The translations under genes were made by a program, and so were the position numbers. Below, one piece after another: positions 7,679 through 16,636 of a DNA stretch of 64,000 bases (position 1 is the first letter of the stretch; the number at the start of each line of letters is the position of its first letter). The stretch comes from Caballeronia peredens (GTDB taxonomy: Bacteria; Pseudomonadota; Gammaproteobacteria; Burkholderiales; Burkholderiaceae). The notes beneath the pieces are model-generated. The model saw nothing but the letters and a program-made list of their open reading frames with translations. It was not told where the DNA came from and searched no databases. The stretch lies in contig FCOH02000026.1 in NCBI GenBank assembly GCA_001544595.2, positions 16,466 through 80,465 on the forward strand, written 5' to 3'.

Positions 7679-10335
7679 TCTTTAATTCCTCTTAGGTTGT
7701 CATGTCGTTGCGCCGCGCGCAGCTTCGCACGGTCCGCCGCGCGCACGCGGCGCGGCTTGCCCATCAGGACCGGCTGGAACACCACGGCGCCGATCAGCGT
7801 GCAGAAGAGCGACAGCGCCAGAAGCCGTCCCATGCTGGATGTGCCGGGATGATGCGAAAACCACAGGCTGCCGAACGCGGTGGCGGTCGTGGCGGCGCTG
7901 AACATCACGGCGTGGGTGAGGCTCGACTGTAGCAGCCGCGTCTGGCCGGAGCGCCACGCCATCACGAAATAGATCTTGAACGCCACGCCCACGCCCAGCA
8001 TGAGCGGCAGCGCGATGATGTTCGCGAAATTGAGCGGCATCCTGAATACGACGCACAACTCCAGCGTCACGATCGCGGAGACGAGCAAAGGTACCAAAGT
8101 TCTCAAAACGTCGCCAAAACGGCGCAGCGCGATCCACAGCAGCACCGCGATCGCGATGAGCGAGTACAGCGCGGCCTGCTCGAACGCCTTGATGATCGTC
8201 TCGGCGGAATGGCGCACCGAAATCGGGCCGCCGATCGCCTCGGGCTCGGCCTTCTGCACGGCGTCGGCGAAGCGGGCGAGGAGTGCGTCGTCGTTGGGAT
8301 CGACGCCGGGCGGAATCTTCGGCGACACGCTGACGAGCGCCTGGCCGCCCGGCGTCACCCAGCTTTCGACCATCTGCGGCGGCAGCGTCGCGCGGGTGAT
8401 TTCGGTCGGCGTCAGCAGCGCGCGCAGTTGCGCGAGCGCGAGGCGCAGCGGCTCGGCCATCGCGTGCTCGGCGCGGTCGCGCGCGGCGGCGTCCGCCTGG
8501 GCCAGCTTCGCGAGCGTCTCGGACAGATGCTTCGCTTCCTTTTCGCCCGGGCCCGGATGTTCGTCGGCGGCGAGCGAAAGCTGGTTCGACACGCGCTTCA
8601 ACGCGGCGACGCGCACTTCGTCCGACACGGGCGACGCCGTCTGCTGATCGAGCGCCGGCAGCAGCTGATCCGCGGCGGCCTTGATGAGTTCGAGCTTCTT
8701 CGGCTGATCGGCGGGAATCAGCGTCGAGAGCGTCGTTGCGCGTTCCACTTCCGGCAGCTTCTGCAGCTTTGCGGCGATGCGGTCGGCATCCGCGAGCGAG
8801 GAGCCGAGCACGGCGACGTCGTTGACCGCGCCCTCGGGCGAATCCTTCAGCGAGGTGAGCGTTGCCATCGATTCGGTGTGCGGATCCTTCAGATGCAGCG
8901 GATTGAAGTCGAAACGCAACTGGAACAGCAGCGGAAGCGCGCCGATCACAACCACGAGCGTGCCGATCAGGACCGGCTTGCGATGCTTGTCGAGGAATTC
9001 ATCGACGGGCGCGAGCACCGGAAAGCCCGGCGAATGCGCCTCGCCCGGCGGCGCGAACACCTTGATGAGCGCGGGCAGCAGCGTCATGTTGGTCACGTAC
9101 GCGACGAACATGCCGACGCCCGCGATCAGCCCGAGTTCCGACACGCCGCGATACGCGGTCGGCAGGAACGAGAAGAAGCTCGCGGCGGTCGCGGTGGCGG
9201 CGAGCGTGAGCGGCACGGCGACATGGCGCGCGGTTTCCGCGAGCGAGACGTCGAGCCGCTTGTGCTTGTAGCGTTCCTCGCGATATTTCACGCCGAACTG
9301 AATGCCGAAGTCCACGCCCAGGCCGACGAACAGCACCATGAACGCCACGGAAATCATGTTGAGCGCGTGGACCATCATGAGGCCGAGCGCGGCGGTGATC
9401 GCCAGGCCTACGAAGAGCGTGATGAACACCGCGAGAATCATGCGCTTGGAGCGCAGCGCGACCCACAGGATCATCAGCACGACGAGGAACGTGAGCATGC
9501 CGTTGAGCGCGGCGCCGTCCTGCACGGACGCGAATTCCTCGTCGGCGAGAGGCTGCGCGCCGGTGAGATGCAGCGTCGCGCCGTATTTCTTGTCGATGCC
9601 GAGTTCCGCCGCCTTCGCGCGGATTTCCTCGGATGTGCCCGCCGCCGCCTTCAGCGCGTTGAAGTTCAGCTCCGGCAGCACGGTGACGAACGCGCGCCCG
9701 GGCGCATTGCCGTTCGACGAATCCGCCAGACCTCGCCACGAGAACGCGGCAGGCTGATTGGCGAGCACGCGGTCGAGCACCGTCGCGCTTTTGTCGAGCA
9801 GGCCCGCCATCTGGCCGAGCGTGACCTGACCCGTCAGCAACGGCAAGTTCAGCGTGGTGTTGAGCGTCTGCGCGAGCCCGGTGAGCGTCGGGTCGTGCGC
9901 GAGCGTGTTGATGAGCGGCCGCGCGGAGACGAGCTGCTTCGTGACCTGCCCGACCTTGTCGACGGGCAGATAGAGCAGGCCCTCGTGCTCGAAGAACGCG
10001 CCGCCGGCCGGTTGCGACACCGATTTGAAGCGGTCCGGTTCCTTGGCGAGCGCGGCGGCGAGATCGTTCGCGGCGGCGTCGGCGAATTCCTGCGCGGGCG
10101 CCTCGACGACGATCAGCAGTGTTGCGCCGCGCTGCGGAAACGCGTCGTCGATGGCCTGGCTGCGCGCCGCCCATTCGGGTTCCGTCTCGATCAGCTGACT
10201 GACGTCGGTGCTGATCTTGAAGTGATGGACGACGTAAATCGAGCTCAGCACGCCGAGCAGGAGCGAAACGGCGATAATCCACGCCGGGCGGCGGATGGCG
10301 AGTGTGACGAAACGAGTAATGTTGGACGTCAGCAT
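7675..10335 (-). CDS. hpnN: Hopanoid-associated RND transporter HpnN
   Basis: HpnN is an MMPL/RND-type inner-membrane protein needed in other bacteria to move hopanoids to the outer membrane. The 886-residue protein has an N-terminal membrane anchor at about 15-34 and a large periplasmic loop. A first TM bundle at about 280-420 includes FVGLGVDFGIQFGVKYREER, a second periplasmic loop follows, and a second bundle lies at about 735-860. This doubled layout is normal for the family. The start MLTSNITRFV matches HpnN proteins. It overlaps mlaA by four bases and is divergent from hpnM across 261 bp. Confidence 0.93.
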   Translation of the reverse strand: MLTSNITRFVTLAIRRPAWIIAVSLLLGVLSSIYVVHHFKISTDVSQLIETEPEWAARSQAIDDAFPQRGATLLIVVEAPAQEFADAAANDLAAALAKEPDRFKSVSQPAGGAFFEHEGLLYLPVDKVGQVTKQLVSARPLINTLAHDPTLTGLAQTLNTTLNLPLLTGQVTLGQMAGLLDKSATVLDRVLANQPAAFSWRGLADSSNGNAPGRAFVTVLPELNFNALKAAAGTSEEIRAKAAELGIDKKYGATLHLTGAQPLADEEFASVQDGAALNGMLTFLVVLMILWVALRSKRMILAVFITLFVGLAITAALGLMMVHALNMISVAFMVLFVGLGVDFGIQFGVKYREERYKHKRLDVSLAETARHVAVPLTLAATATAASFFSFLPTAYRGVSELGLIAGVGMFVAYVTNMTLLPALIKVFAPPGEAHSPGFPVLAPVDEFLDKHRKPVLIGTLVVVIGALPLLFQLRFDFNPLHLKDPHTESMATLTSLKDSPEGAVNDVAVLGSSLADADRIAAKLQKLPEVERATTLSTLIPADQPKKLELIKAAADQLLPALDQQTASPVSDEVRVAALKRVSNQLSLAADEHPGPGEKEAKHLSETLAKLAQADAAARDRAEHAMAEPLRLALAQLRALLTPTEITRATLPPQMVESWVTPGGQALVSVSPKIPPGVDPNDDALLARFADAVQKAEPEAIGGPISVRHSAETIIKAFEQAALYSLIAIAVLLWIALRRFGDVLRTLVPLLVSAIVTLELCVVFRMPLNFANIIALPLMLGVGVAFKIYFVMAWRSGQTRLLQSSLTHAVMFSAATTATAFGSLWFSHHPGTSSMGRLLALSLFCTLIGAVVFQPVLMGKPRRVRAADRAKLRAAQRHDNLRGIKE

Positions 10336-10596
10336 GAAGACGCTACCTGGTGTGTCCTGTTATTTTTGCGCGATGCGATGCGCGATTGCATGATGACGAC
10401 CGCCGGAATTTCAGGTCATGTACGCGATACGATGCGGTTGCCGCGCAAGTATAGCGGGCGCGTCGGAACAGTCTGTGCTTGAACTGTTGCGGCGCTGCGG
10501 TGTCGGTATACTGACTTCACCGCCATCCTGCCGCTGCCGCAAGGCTTCAGGCCGCAGAGCCCGCGCCACCAAAAACCTGATTAGAGAACGGGTGCC

Positions 10597-11217
10597 ATGA
10601 AACGCTATCTGTCTGTTTGCTTCCTCCTTGCCTCCGTGTTCTTCGCCGGCGAGACGCTCGCACAAACCGCACAAACGAGTCCCGATGCCGTCGTGAAGGG
10701 CGCCGTCGAGGGCACCGTCAACGCGATGAAGGCCGACCCGCAGGCGCGCGGCGGCGACATGGCGAAGATCACGCAACTCGTCGAGACGCGTTTCCTGCCC
10801 GCCACCGATTTCCAGCGTACGACGCGCATCGCGGTCGGCAAGGCATGGGCGAGCGCCACACCCGAGCAGCAGAAACAGCTTTACGACCAGTTCCAGACGC
10901 TGCTGGTTCGCACTTACGCCGCGTCGCTGTCGCAACTGCGCGATCAGGACGTGAAGTTCAAGTTCGACGCCCCCAACATCGACGCCAACGCCAAAGACAC
11001 GGTCGTCGAGTCGCACGTCATTTCCACCGGCGGCGACAATCCGGTGCGCTATCGCCTGCAAAAGACGCCGCAGGGCTGGAAAATCTACGACATCGACATG
11101 ATGGGCGCTTGGCTCATTCAGGTCTATCAGCAACAATTCGCGGGCCAGTTGCAAAAAGGCGGTGTCGACGCCTTGATCAAGTTCCTCGCCGAGCACAACG
11201 CGCGTTCCGCGGGCTAA
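10597..11217 (+). CDS. hpnM: HpnM, MlaC-like periplasmic lipid-binding protein
   Basis: The 206-residue protein has a Sec signal peptide (cleavage likely after LAQ, near residue 23) and the MlaC/Ttg2D fold. MlaC ferries phospholipid across the periplasm. The hopanoid-linked version, HpnM, is typically found beside hpnN, as here. Family features include FQTLLVRTYAASL at about 105 and the terminal GGVDALIKFLAEHN segment. A TATACT box lies at 10507-10512, but upstream TTG-type hexamers are at odd spacings (14 or 22 bp), so the promoter is unresolved. Whether its cargo is hopanoid or phospholipid cannot be told from sequence. Confidence 0.87.
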   Translation: MKRYLSVCFLLASVFFAGETLAQTAQTSPDAVVKGAVEGTVNAMKADPQARGGDMAKITQLVETRFLPATDFQRTTRIAVGKAWASATPEQQKQLYDQFQTLLVRTYAASLSQLRDQDVKFKFDAPNIDANAKDTVVESHVISTGGDNPVRYRLQKTPQGWKIYDIDMMGAWLIQVYQQQFAGQLQKGGVDALIKFLAEHNARSAG

Positions 11218-11236
11218 AAATCGCGCTTTCGGCGCG
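11216..11236 (-). terminator. Terminator for the NarL-type regulator gene
   Basis: CGCGC and GCGCG arms around a five-base loop (11222-11236) are followed on the minus strand by ATTTTT. The stem is short, so efficiency may be modest. It also sits directly after the hpnM stop. Confidence 0.45.
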
Positions 11237-11259
11237 TGTCTTTCCGGCCGGGCCGGGCC

Positions 11260-11898
11260 TCATTTGCGGCGATGTTCCACCGCGAATTTGATGAGTTCGG
11301 CCTGTCCGTCAATATCAAGTTTGCGCTTCAAATTCAGCCGGTGCGTTTCCACCGTGCGCACCGACAGTCCGTGCTGTTGCGCGATCTGCTTGCTGGACAA
11401 GCCTTCCGCCAGTGCGTCGAGAATTTCGAGTTCGCGTGGCGTGAGACGTTCGAGCGGCGTCTGCATCGATCGTGCCTGGATCATCCGGGCGGCGATTCCC
11501 GCGCTGAAAAAGGTCTTTCCGGCGAGCACGGCGTCGATCGCCTGAATGATTTCCGTCGACGGCGAATCCTTCAGCACATAGCCGCTCGCGCCCGCGCGCA
11601 CCGCCTGCGTCACGTATTCGATGTTGTCGTGCATCGACAACATCAGCACGCGGATTCCCGGAAAGCGCTCGTGAAAACGCGCCGCTAGCTGGATGCCGCT
11701 CATTCCGGCCATGCCCACGTCCATCAGCACGAGATCGGGCGGATTCGCTTCGTCGGCGGCGAGTGCGAGTGCTTCGGCGGCGTTGCCCGCTTCGCCGGTC
11801 ACGCGCAGATGCGGCACGGAATCGAGCCGCGCGCGCAGGCCGTCGCGCACGAGCGGATGGTCGTCGACGAGAATGATGCGGGCGGGTTCAGCGCTCAT
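11260..11898 (-). CDS. NarL/FixJ-family response regulator
   Basis: The 212-residue protein has a receiver domain (acidic pair VDD at 11-13, phosphoacceptor D60 in LVLMDVGM) and a LuxR-type helix-turn-helix at about 145-195 (LTPRELEILDALAEG, then SVRTVETH). It would bind DNA after phosphorylation by the kinase encoded immediately upstream. The ATG at 11898 lies inside the kinase gene, an 11-nt overlap. The open frame extends upstream to 12084, but that N-terminus is kinase coding sequence. The neighbour beyond the kinase is cstA, so the pair probably senses and controls carbon or pyruvate uptake (inferred from position). Confidence 0.9.
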   Translation of the reverse strand: MSAEPARIILVDDHPLVRDGLRARLDSVPHLRVTGEAGNAAEALALAADEANPPDLVLMDVGMAGMSGIQLAARFHERFPGIRVLMLSMHDNIEYVTQAVRAGASGYVLKDSPSTEIIQAIDAVLAGKTFFSAGIAARMIQARSMQTPLERLTPRELEILDALAEGLSSKQIAQQHGLSVRTVETHRLNLKRKLDIDGQAELIKFAVEHRRK

Positions 11899-13315
11899 CA
11901 GGGGTTCCTTGCAGATTCGGCGCGGCGAGCGGCAGCGGCACCCTCGCGGCGATGACCGTGCGGCCGAGTTGCGAACTGATCGCCAGTGTGCCGCCGAGTG
12001 TGTCGAGCCGCTCGCGCATGTTGCGCAGGCCAACGCCGCTCGCTGGATCGGAAAGCGCGCGCGGCGCGTCGAAGCCGCGGCCATTGTCGGTGATTTCGAG
12101 CGTCACGGCGTGCGTCGCGATATCGAGCGCGAGCGCCGCGCGCGTGGCGTGCGCATGGCGCGCGATATTGGTCAGCGCTTCCTGCGCGATGCGGAACAGC
12201 ACCGTGTTGACCGGATCGGGAAGCGTCGTGGCTTGCGCCGCACAAGGCGCGCCGTTCGCCATCGATTCGAAACGCGCCTCGATGCCGTCCTGTCCGTCGA
12301 ACTCGCGCGCGAGTTGCTCCAGCGCGGCAGCGAGGCCGAGATCGTCGAGCATGGCGGGACGCAGCGCGTGCGAGATGCGGCGCACTTCGCGCAGCGTGCC
12401 GGAGAGCCGTCCGAGGCTCGTGGCGAGCGCGGCTTCGGCGGTCGGTTCGCGCGCCGCCCCGCGTTCGAAGCGCGCGAGCGCCGATTCGAGCAGCAGCTTC
12501 ACCGAGACGAGCATCTGGCTGATGCCGTCGTGCAATTCGCGCGACAGCCGCGCGCGTTCCTGTTCCTGCGATTCGACCACTTGCCGCGCGAGGCGCTTCA
12601 GCTTCGCGTCGGCGCTGCGATGCTCGCTGATGTTGAGCACCGCCCCGCACAGCGCGATGATCGCGAGCGCCGCGAGCGCAATCGCGCCGATCCACATCAG
12701 CGTGCGCGCGATATTCGCAGCCGCCTGCGCATCGATGCGCGCGAGCGTCGTTTCGACATCCTCCAGATAAATGCCGGTGCCGATCATCCAGCCCCAGCGT
12801 TCGAGCGGCACGACATAGCCGAGCTTGGGCGCGAGCAAGCCGGTGGACGGCCGCCGCCACACGTAGCGCACATAGCCGCCGCCGCGCGAGGCCTGCGTGA
12901 TGAGTTCCTGGATGGTCAGCGCGCCGTTCGGATCGCGCATGAGCCACAGATCGCGGCCGACGAGATCCGGCTGACGCGGATGCATCAGCGACGTGCCATG
13001 CATCGTGTAGACGAAAAAGTAGCCGTCCTGGCCGAAATCGAGCCGTTGCAGCGCGTCGAGCGCGAGCCGGCGACGCTCGTCGTCGCTGCGCGGATCGCCG
13101 GCGGGCGCATCGTAAAACGGCGCGATCGCGCTTTTGGCGATCTCGACGTAATGCCGCAACTCGATTTCCTTGCTCGACATGTACGCGGCCTGCATCGTCT
13201 CGTGCTGCGCCTGCGCGAGCGATTCCGCCTGCTGCCGCACGCCGTACGTGATGCCGCCGATCGCCAGCGCGAACGGCACGATCGCCAGCAGGAAGATTTT
13301 TGCCTTGAGATTCAT
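11888..13315 (-). CDS. Cache-domain NarX-type histidine kinase
   Basis: The 475-residue sensor has TM1 at about 5-25, a periplasmic single-Cache region at about 30-200 (GYFFVYTMHGTSLMHP, then GWMIGTGIYLEDV) and TM2 at about 206-228. A HisKA_3 dimerisation helix follows with the phosphorylated His at about 262 (SRELHDGISQML), then an HATPase domain (DNGRGFD, GVGLRNMRERL). Cache domains of this type usually bind small carboxylates or amino acids. It is divergent from cstA across 167 bp that contain a repeated ACGTAG element, which suggests direct control of cstA. Confidence 0.9.
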   Translation of the reverse strand: MNLKAKIFLLAIVPFALAIGGITYGVRQQAESLAQAQHETMQAAYMSSKEIELRHYVEIAKSAIAPFYDAPAGDPRSDDERRRLALDALQRLDFGQDGYFFVYTMHGTSLMHPRQPDLVGRDLWLMRDPNGALTIQELITQASRGGGYVRYVWRRPSTGLLAPKLGYVVPLERWGWMIGTGIYLEDVETTLARIDAQAAANIARTLMWIGAIALAALAIIALCGAVLNISEHRSADAKLKRLARQVVESQEQERARLSRELHDGISQMLVSVKLLLESALARFERGAAREPTAEAALATSLGRLSGTLREVRRISHALRPAMLDDLGLAAALEQLAREFDGQDGIEARFESMANGAPCAAQATTLPDPVNTVLFRIAQEALTNIARHAHATRAALALDIATHAVTLEITDNGRGFDAPRALSDPASGVGLRNMRERLDTLGGTLAISSQLGRTVIAARVPLPLAAPNLQGTPDER

Positions 13316-13335
13316 CGGCTCGGATGCGTTTCTTG

Positions 13336-13366
13336 CTACGTGATTCTACGTAGCGCGGGTACGTAG
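13336..13366. promoter_or_regulatory. Candidate operator: repeated CTACGT/ACGTAG sites
   Basis: The divergent kinase-cstA gap holds CTACGT at 13336 and again at 13346 (one helical turn apart). They form the inverted repeat CTACGTGATTCTACGTAG, with a third TACGTAG at 13360-13366. This is a plausible binding array for the NarL-type regulator next door, but no motif from a known regulator was matched. Confidence 0.4.
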
Positions 13367-13482
13367 TTGTGCGCTTGTGGCGGCCTGGGCGAAGGCGAAT
13401 ACTACCGCCCAATGCGTCGATATGGCGCATGGACCGCCACCGAGGGGTTACCCCGAGGGCCAACAATACTCAAGGAGACACC

Positions 13483-15567
13483 ATGAATCGGGCTTCCGGA
13501 TTCCTGGTCTGGATCGCGCTCGCGCTGCTGGGCGCGTTCGCATTCGGCACCATCGCGCTCGCGCACGGCGAGCGGATCAGCGCACTATGGATCGTCATTG
13601 CGGCGGTCTGCGTGTATCTCATCGCGTATCGCTTCTATTCGCGCTTCATCGCATTGAAAGTGCTGCAGCTCGACGGCATGCGCATGACGCCGGCCGTGCG
13701 TCATAACGACGGCCTCGACTACGTGCCGACCAACAAATACGTGCTGTTCGGCCACCACTTCGCGGCGATCGCGGGCGCGGGTCCGCTGGTCGGTCCGGTC
13801 CTCGCCGCGCAGATGGGCTACACGCCCGGCATGCTGTGGATTCTCGGCGGCGTGGTGTTCGCGGGCGCGGTGCAGGATTTCGTCGTGCTGTTCATCTCGA
13901 CGCGTCGCGACGGCCGCTCGCTCGGCGATCTCATCAAGATGGAACTCGGCACCGTGCCGGGCGTAATCGCGCTGTTCGGCGCGTTCCTCATCATGGTGAT
14001 CATTCTCGCGGTGCTGGCGCTGATCGTCGTGAAGGCGCTGACGAATTCGCCGTGGGGCACGTTCACCGTCGCCGCGACCATTCCGATTGCGCTCTTCATG
14101 GGCATCTATACGCGCTACATCCGGCCGGGGCGGATCGGCGAGGTGTCGATCATCGGCTTCATCGGCCTGATGCTCGCGATCACGTATGGCGGACAAGTCG
14201 CCGAATCGGCCACGCTCGCGCCGTACTTCACGTTCACCGGCACGCAGCTCGTGTGGATTCTGATCGGCTACGGCTTCGTCGCGTCGGTGCTGCCGGTGTG
14301 GCTGCTGCTCGCGCCGCGCGACTACCTCTCGACGTTCCTCAAGATCGGCACGATTCTCGGCCTCGCGATCGGCATTCTGATCGTCGCGCCCGAACTGAAG
14401 ATGCCGGCCTTCACGAAATTCGTCGACGGCTCGGGTCCGGTCTGGTCGGGCAATCTGTTCCCGTTCCTTTTCATCACGATCGCGTGCGGCGCGGTGTCGG
14501 GCTTCCACGCGCTGATTGCATCGGGCACGACGCCCAAGATGATCGACAACGAAGTCAACATGCGCTTCATCGGCTACGGCGCGATGCTGATGGAATCGTT
14601 CGTCGCGATCATGGCGCTGGTCGCGGCCTGCGTGATCGAGCCGGGCGTGTATTTCGCGATGAACAGCCCCGCCGCGATGCTCGGCACGACGCCGGAAGCG
14701 GTCGCACAGACCGTGACGGGCTGGGGCTTCATGCTGACGCCCGACATGCTGACATCGACGGCCAAGGCGGTCGGCGAGACGACCATCGTCGCGCGCGCAG
14801 GCGGCGCGCCGACGCTCGCGGTCGGCATGGCGCAGATTCTCCATCAGGTGATCGGCGGCCCGGCGATGATGGCCTTCTGGTATCACTTCGCCATTCTGTT
14901 CGAGGCGCTGTTCATCCTCACCGCCGTCGATGCAGGCACGCGCGCCGGCCGTTTCATGCTGCAGGATCTGCTCGGCACGTTCCATCCGGCGCTGCGCCGC
15001 ACGGAATCGCTGCCGGCGAATCTGGTCGCGACGGGTCTGTGCGTCGCCGCGTGGGGCTACTTCCTGTATCAGGGCGTGGTCGATCCGTTCGGCGGCATCA
15101 ACACGCTGTGGCCGCTGTTCGGCATCTCGAACCAGATGCTCGCGGGCATCGCGCTGATGCTCGGTACTGTCGTGCTCTTCAAGATGAAGCGCGAACGCTA
15201 TGCGTGGGTCACGCTCGTGCCGACGGCGTGGCTGCTTCTCTGCACGTTGACGGCCGGCTGGCAGAAGATTTTCGATGCGAATCCGAAGGTCGGTTTCCTC
15301 GCGCACGCGGGCAAGCTGAAGGACGCGTACGACGCGGGCAAGGTGATGGCGCCGGCGAAGTCGCTGCCGGAGATGCAGCGCATCATCTTCAACGATTACG
15401 TCGATGCGGCGCTCGCGGGCCTCTTCATCTTCGTCGTGGTGAGCATCGCGGTGTATGGCGTGTTGTCGGTGCTGCGCGCGCGCCGCGAAGCGAAGCCGAC
15501 CGTGCGCGAGACGCCGTTCGAAGCGATGCCGGCCGGCGCCGCCGCGGCCGTGCGTTCGGGACATTGA
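13483..15567 (+). CDS. cstA: CstA-family carbon-starvation/pyruvate transporter
   Basis: The 694-residue polytopic inner-membrane protein belongs to the CstA/BtsT family, whose members import pyruvate or peptides during carbon limitation. The family signature is clear near the N-terminus (GHHFAAIAGAGPLVGPVLAA, about residues 85-104), followed by a GGVVFAGAVQDF segment. The start is ATG 13483 with AAGGAGA nine bases before it. An upstream in-frame start at 13369 would add 38 polar residues and is rejected. It is followed at 19 bp by ybdD and then a strong terminator, making a two-gene operon. Confidence 0.94.
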   Translation: MNRASGFLVWIALALLGAFAFGTIALAHGERISALWIVIAAVCVYLIAYRFYSRFIALKVLQLDGMRMTPAVRHNDGLDYVPTNKYVLFGHHFAAIAGAGPLVGPVLAAQMGYTPGMLWILGGVVFAGAVQDFVVLFISTRRDGRSLGDLIKMELGTVPGVIALFGAFLIMVIILAVLALIVVKALTNSPWGTFTVAATIPIALFMGIYTRYIRPGRIGEVSIIGFIGLMLAITYGGQVAESATLAPYFTFTGTQLVWILIGYGFVASVLPVWLLLAPRDYLSTFLKIGTILGLAIGILIVAPELKMPAFTKFVDGSGPVWSGNLFPFLFITIACGAVSGFHALIASGTTPKMIDNEVNMRFIGYGAMLMESFVAIMALVAACVIEPGVYFAMNSPAAMLGTTPEAVAQTVTGWGFMLTPDMLTSTAKAVGETTIVARAGGAPTLAVGMAQILHQVIGGPAMMAFWYHFAILFEALFILTAVDAGTRAGRFMLQDLLGTFHPALRRTESLPANLVATGLCVAAWGYFLYQGVVDPFGGINTLWPLFGISNQMLAGIALMLGTVVLFKMKRERYAWVTLVPTAWLLLCTLTAGWQKIFDANPKVGFLAHAGKLKDAYDAGKVMAPAKSLPEMQRIIFNDYVDAALAGLFIFVVVSIAVYGVLSVLRARREAKPTVRETPFEAMPAGAAAAVRSGH

Positions 15568-15586
15568 ATGCCTTCGGGAGCTTGAA

Positions 15587-15781
15587 ATGTTCAGCGATCT
15601 TCGACAAGCCGGCCGCTATCTCGGCCAGACGATGCGCCTGATGGTCGGGATGCCCGACTACGACGCGTACGTCACGCACATGCAGACGACGCACCCCGAC
15701 CAGCCGATGATGACCTACGCGGAGTTTTTCCGCGAGCGGCAGGAGGCGCGGTACGGATCAGGAGCGGGGAAGTGCTGCTGA
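15587..15781 (+). CDS. YbdD/YjiX family small protein
   Basis: The 64-residue protein matches the small YbdD/YjiX (DUF466) family, almost always encoded directly after cstA-type genes. The core GMPDYDAYVTHMQTTHPD and the YAEFFRERQEARYG tail are both intact. The start is ATG 15587 with GGGAG upstream. The family is thought to support CstA/BtsT transport, but its exact activity is not settled. It ends 30 bp before a strong terminator. Confidence 0.88.
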   Translation: MFSDLRQAGRYLGQTMRLMVGMPDYDAYVTHMQTTHPDQPMMTYAEFFRERQEARYGSGAGKCC

Positions 15782-15811
15782 TGTGATGTTGTTCGGATGT
15801 TGATCGACGAG

Positions 15812-15843
15812 AACGCGACGGCGATGAGCCGTCGCGTTTTTTT
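15812..15843 (+). terminator. Strong terminator after cstA-ybdD
   Basis: The arms AACGCGACGGC and GCCGTCGCGTT pair perfectly over 11 bp with a five-base loop and run into seven consecutive T residues. Confidence 0.92.
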
Positions 15844-15865
15844 ATGCGCGCGCGGAGTGTCCGTT

Positions 15866-15895
15866 TTGCCTAATCCATTTGGACGAGGGTAAAAT
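15866..15895 (+). promoter_or_regulatory. Sigma-70-like promoter for the toxin-antitoxin pair
   Basis: TTGCCT (15866-15871) and TAAAAT (15890-15895) are separated by 18 bp. Transcription would start near 15902, which favours one of the later ATGs as the antitoxin start. Confidence 0.5.
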
Positions 15896-15907
15896 GACTA
15901 CTTGAAA

Positions 15908-16162
15908 ATGACTATGGACGCTATCATGACTGTCAGGCGAGTTTCGAAATCGGAGTTCAAGGCCAAAGCGCTTGAATACTTTCGTCTCGTGGAATCGACA
16001 GGAGAACATATGATCGTGACAGACCATGGAAAACCCGTCCTCGAAGTCCGGCGCTTCGAGGGCTCATCGCTGACGCCGCTGGAAGAACTGCGTGGAAGCG
16101 TGTTGTTTTACAACGATCCTGAGGAACCGGTAGGGCTGGAGGATTGGGAGCTGCTTCCATGA
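15908..16162 (+). CDS. Phd/YefM-type antitoxin
   Basis: This small protein (84 residues from ATG 15908) resembles Phd-type antitoxins, which bind their own promoter through an N-terminal fold and mask the toxin with a flexible C-terminus. The conserved VSKSEFKAKALEYFRLVE followed by a VTDHGKPVLEV strand is visible, and the acidic tail (DPEEPVGLEDWELLP) would be the toxin-binding part. ATGs at 15908, 15914 and 15926 are all in frame with no strong ribosome site, so the start is unsure. Its stop overlaps the toxin start (ATGA). Base composition is less GC-rich than the surroundings, which suggests acquisition. Confidence 0.83.
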   Translation: MTMDAIMTVRRVSKSEFKAKALEYFRLVESTGEHMIVTDHGKPVLEVRRFEGSSLTPLEELRGSVLFYNDPEEPVGLEDWELLP

Positions 16163-16554
16163 TCGTGCTGGATACGCATGCGCTCCTGTGGTGGGTAGGG
16201 GGTGCCGGGTTGAGCAAACATGCACGTGCCGCAATCGACCGCGAAATCGAAGATCAGGGTGAGATCGTCGTCTCGACCATGACCGCGTGGGAAGTCATGC
16301 TTCTGGTCAAGAAAGGACGGCTGGGTCTGGCTATGGATGTCGGCGGCTGGTTCGACAAGGTCAGCCGAATCAACGGCGTACGCTTCGCACCCGTGGATAG
16401 GAATATTGCGCTCGCATCGGCCGATCTGCCGGGCAACTTCCATCAGGATCCCGCAGATCGAATGATCGTCGCGACCGCTCGCTCACTGTCCGCCCCACTG
16501 GTGACCAAGGACCTGCACATCCGACGCTACGAGCACGTCAAGACCATCTGGTAG
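16159..16554 (+). CDS. PIN-domain (VapC-like) toxin
   Basis: The 131-residue protein is a PIN-fold ribonuclease of the toxin-antitoxin type. The acidic residues expected to hold the metal are present: D5 (IVLDTHALLWW), E45 (TAWEVMLL), D100 (PADRMIVATA) and D118 (VTKDLHI). The ATG at 16159 overlaps the antitoxin stop by four bases. Pairing of a Phd-type antitoxin with a PIN toxin is common. Its RNA target cannot be told from the sequence. Confidence 0.87.
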   Translation: MIVLDTHALLWWVGGAGLSKHARAAIDREIEDQGEIVVSTMTAWEVMLLVKKGRLGLAMDVGGWFDKVSRINGVRFAPVDRNIALASADLPGNFHQDPADRMIVATARSLSAPLVTKDLHIRRYEHVKTIW

Positions 16555-16574
16555 CCAAAAAGCAAAAAACCAAA

Positions 16575-16609
16575 ACAAAAAGGGCGGATGACCCAGGTCA
16601 CCCGCCCTT
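16575..16609 (-). terminator. Terminator for ispH-hpnH (minus strand)
   Basis: A 13-bp hairpin with one mismatch (AAGGGCGGATGAC against GTCACCCGCCCTT) is followed on the minus strand by TTTTTGTTTTGG, 28 bp after the hpnH stop. Confidence 0.85.
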
Positions 16610-16636
16610 CGCACTTCTACCCGTTCACCGCGCGCT

